From assembly GCA_023415335.1 (NCBI GenBank), contig JAEZLD010000003.1, positions 1 through 14,970 on the forward strand: a stretch of 14,970 bases of DNA. The letters run 5' to 3'. Source of the stretch: Bacillota bacterium (GTDB lineage: Bacteria; Bacillota; Clostridia; Clostridiales; Caloramatoraceae). Below are positions 14,447 to 14,970 of the stretch, piece by piece. The stretch's first letter is position 1. Every line of letters starts with the position of its first letter. A program made the translations under genes and the position numbers. The notes under the pieces were generated by a model, which was not told the DNA's origin, did not search any database, and saw only the letters and a list, made by a program, of their open reading frames with translations.

Positions 14447-14970
14447 TTATTGGTGGGAAGTGGGAGGAAGCATTTCCTTGAGAAGCTTGTATTTAAGCTC
14501 CTCAATGGAGATGCCTTCCTTCCTGGCCGTATCTTCCATCTCCCTTTCCTTATCGTATATCTTCTGCGCCCACATACGGGCCATAAGCTGCTCTGTAGTT
14601 ATTCCAAGCTTATCGGCCTGGGCTTTCATATCCTTGTCCTTGGCCAGGCGTTCCTCTTCCATCTGATTTTTAAGCTCCTCAACGGATATGTTCTTCTCCT
14701 TTGCCTTATTCTCGAGCTCTTTTTCATGCTTTGATTTTGAGGCGGCCCTCAGCTGTTTTTTTAGCTCTGCAACCGAGATGCCCCTTTCATCTGCTAGCTT
14801 CAGTAGCCTGGCATTGTTGTCCTCAGATTCCTTTTTAAGCTGAGATTTTACCTGCTCCTCACTTACCCCCTTAAGCTTAGACAATTCCTTTACCATTAGC
14901 TCATATTGCTTGGTTTGTGGCTGAAATTTATTAGAGGGAGCCCCGGATTTTGGTGGTGGCGCTGCAAAGG
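14447..14970 (-). CDS. Charged helical repeat protein, 5'-partial at the right edge
   Basis: I do not recognise a named family. The frame is open to the right edge, so the start lies outside the window. A Met codon at 14896 has no ribosome binding site and is probably internal. The visible part begins with a Pro/Ser/Gly-rich stretch (AAPPPKSGAPS), then Gln-rich sequence, and then five tandem units of 29 to 30 residues. Each unit centres on a motif like A-x-x-x-G-I-S-x-E-E-L-K-x-x-L: GVSEEQVKSQL, GISVAELKKQL, NISVEELKNQM, GITTEQLMARM and GISIEELKYKL. Counting from the Met at 14896, the units centre on residues 11, 40, 70, 99 and 129. Charged, Lys/Glu-rich helices join them. No membrane segment or signal is visible. 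It is a possible protein-binding or structural protein. Confidence 0.8.
   Translation of the reverse strand, partial: FAAPPPKSGAPSNKFQPQTKQYELMVKELSKLKGVSEEQVKSQLKKESEDNNARLLKLADERGISVAELKKQLRAASKSKHEKELENKAKEKNISVEELKNQMEEERLAKDKDMKAQADKLGITTEQLMARMWAQKIYDKEREMEDTARKEGISIEELKYKLLKEMLPPTSHQ

Noticed and set aside
14441..14734. Plus-strand open frame of 97 codons at the right edge
   Set aside because: It lies antisense to the minus-strand repeat protein, whose regular 29/30-residue periodicity identifies it as the real coding strand.
1..14970. tRNA, rRNA, CRISPR, insertion sequence or phage features
   Set aside because: I saw no tRNA-like cloverleaf, no regular spaced repeats, no transposase or integrase coding, and no terminal inverted repeats with target duplications.

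Overview
The window looks like chromosome from an anaerobic, spore-forming Clostridia (Firmicutes). Four things support this. The DNA is moderately AT-rich with AGA/AGG/ATA-heavy codon use. Ribosome binding sites are strong AGGAGG types, and TTG and GTG starts are common. One gene encodes a PdaA-type spore-cortex deacetylase. Histidine degradation runs through tetrahydrofolate, as in amino-acid-fermenting clostridia. The species cannot be named from the sequence.

Layout. (1) 1-1164: a membrane protein, probably cut by the left edge. (2) 1165-1485: a 321-base regulatory gap holding an imperfect hairpin, a 7-6-7 inverted repeat, a CodY-box-like sequence and a TATAAT box. (3) 1486-8433: one + strand operon, hutU-hutH-ftcD-hutI-fchA-msrC, ended by a perfect 15-bp hairpin. 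It takes histidine to urocanate, imidazolonepropionate and formiminoglutamate, then passes the formimino group to tetrahydrofolate and releases ammonia to give methenyl-THF. The sixth gene is a free methionine-(R)-sulfoxide reductase with all three conserved cysteines. (4) 8522-9156: a decayed SAM methyltransferase with a stop inside its SAM-binding region and a missing C-terminus. (5) 9208-10149, minus strand: a PdaA-like lipoprotein deacetylase. (6) 10362-14392: a tightly packed + strand operon diverging from pdaA, made of a solitary adenine DNA methyltransferase, a DUF72 protein, a nicotinamidase-like hydrolase and an EamA transporter. (7) 14447-14970, minus strand: a helical repeat protein running off the right edge, convergent with the operon across a bidirectional terminator.

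The observation I rank highest is the methyltransferase at 10362-12089. Its conserved blocks and length closely match, from memory, CamA of Clostridioides difficile, the solitary CAAAAA methyltransferase that promotes sporulation. Here it sits back to back with a spore-cortex gene. Other points worth a look are the possible CodY control of hut, the Ser-Ser-Gly cofactor tripeptide in HutH, and the 29/30-residue repeat protein at the right edge.
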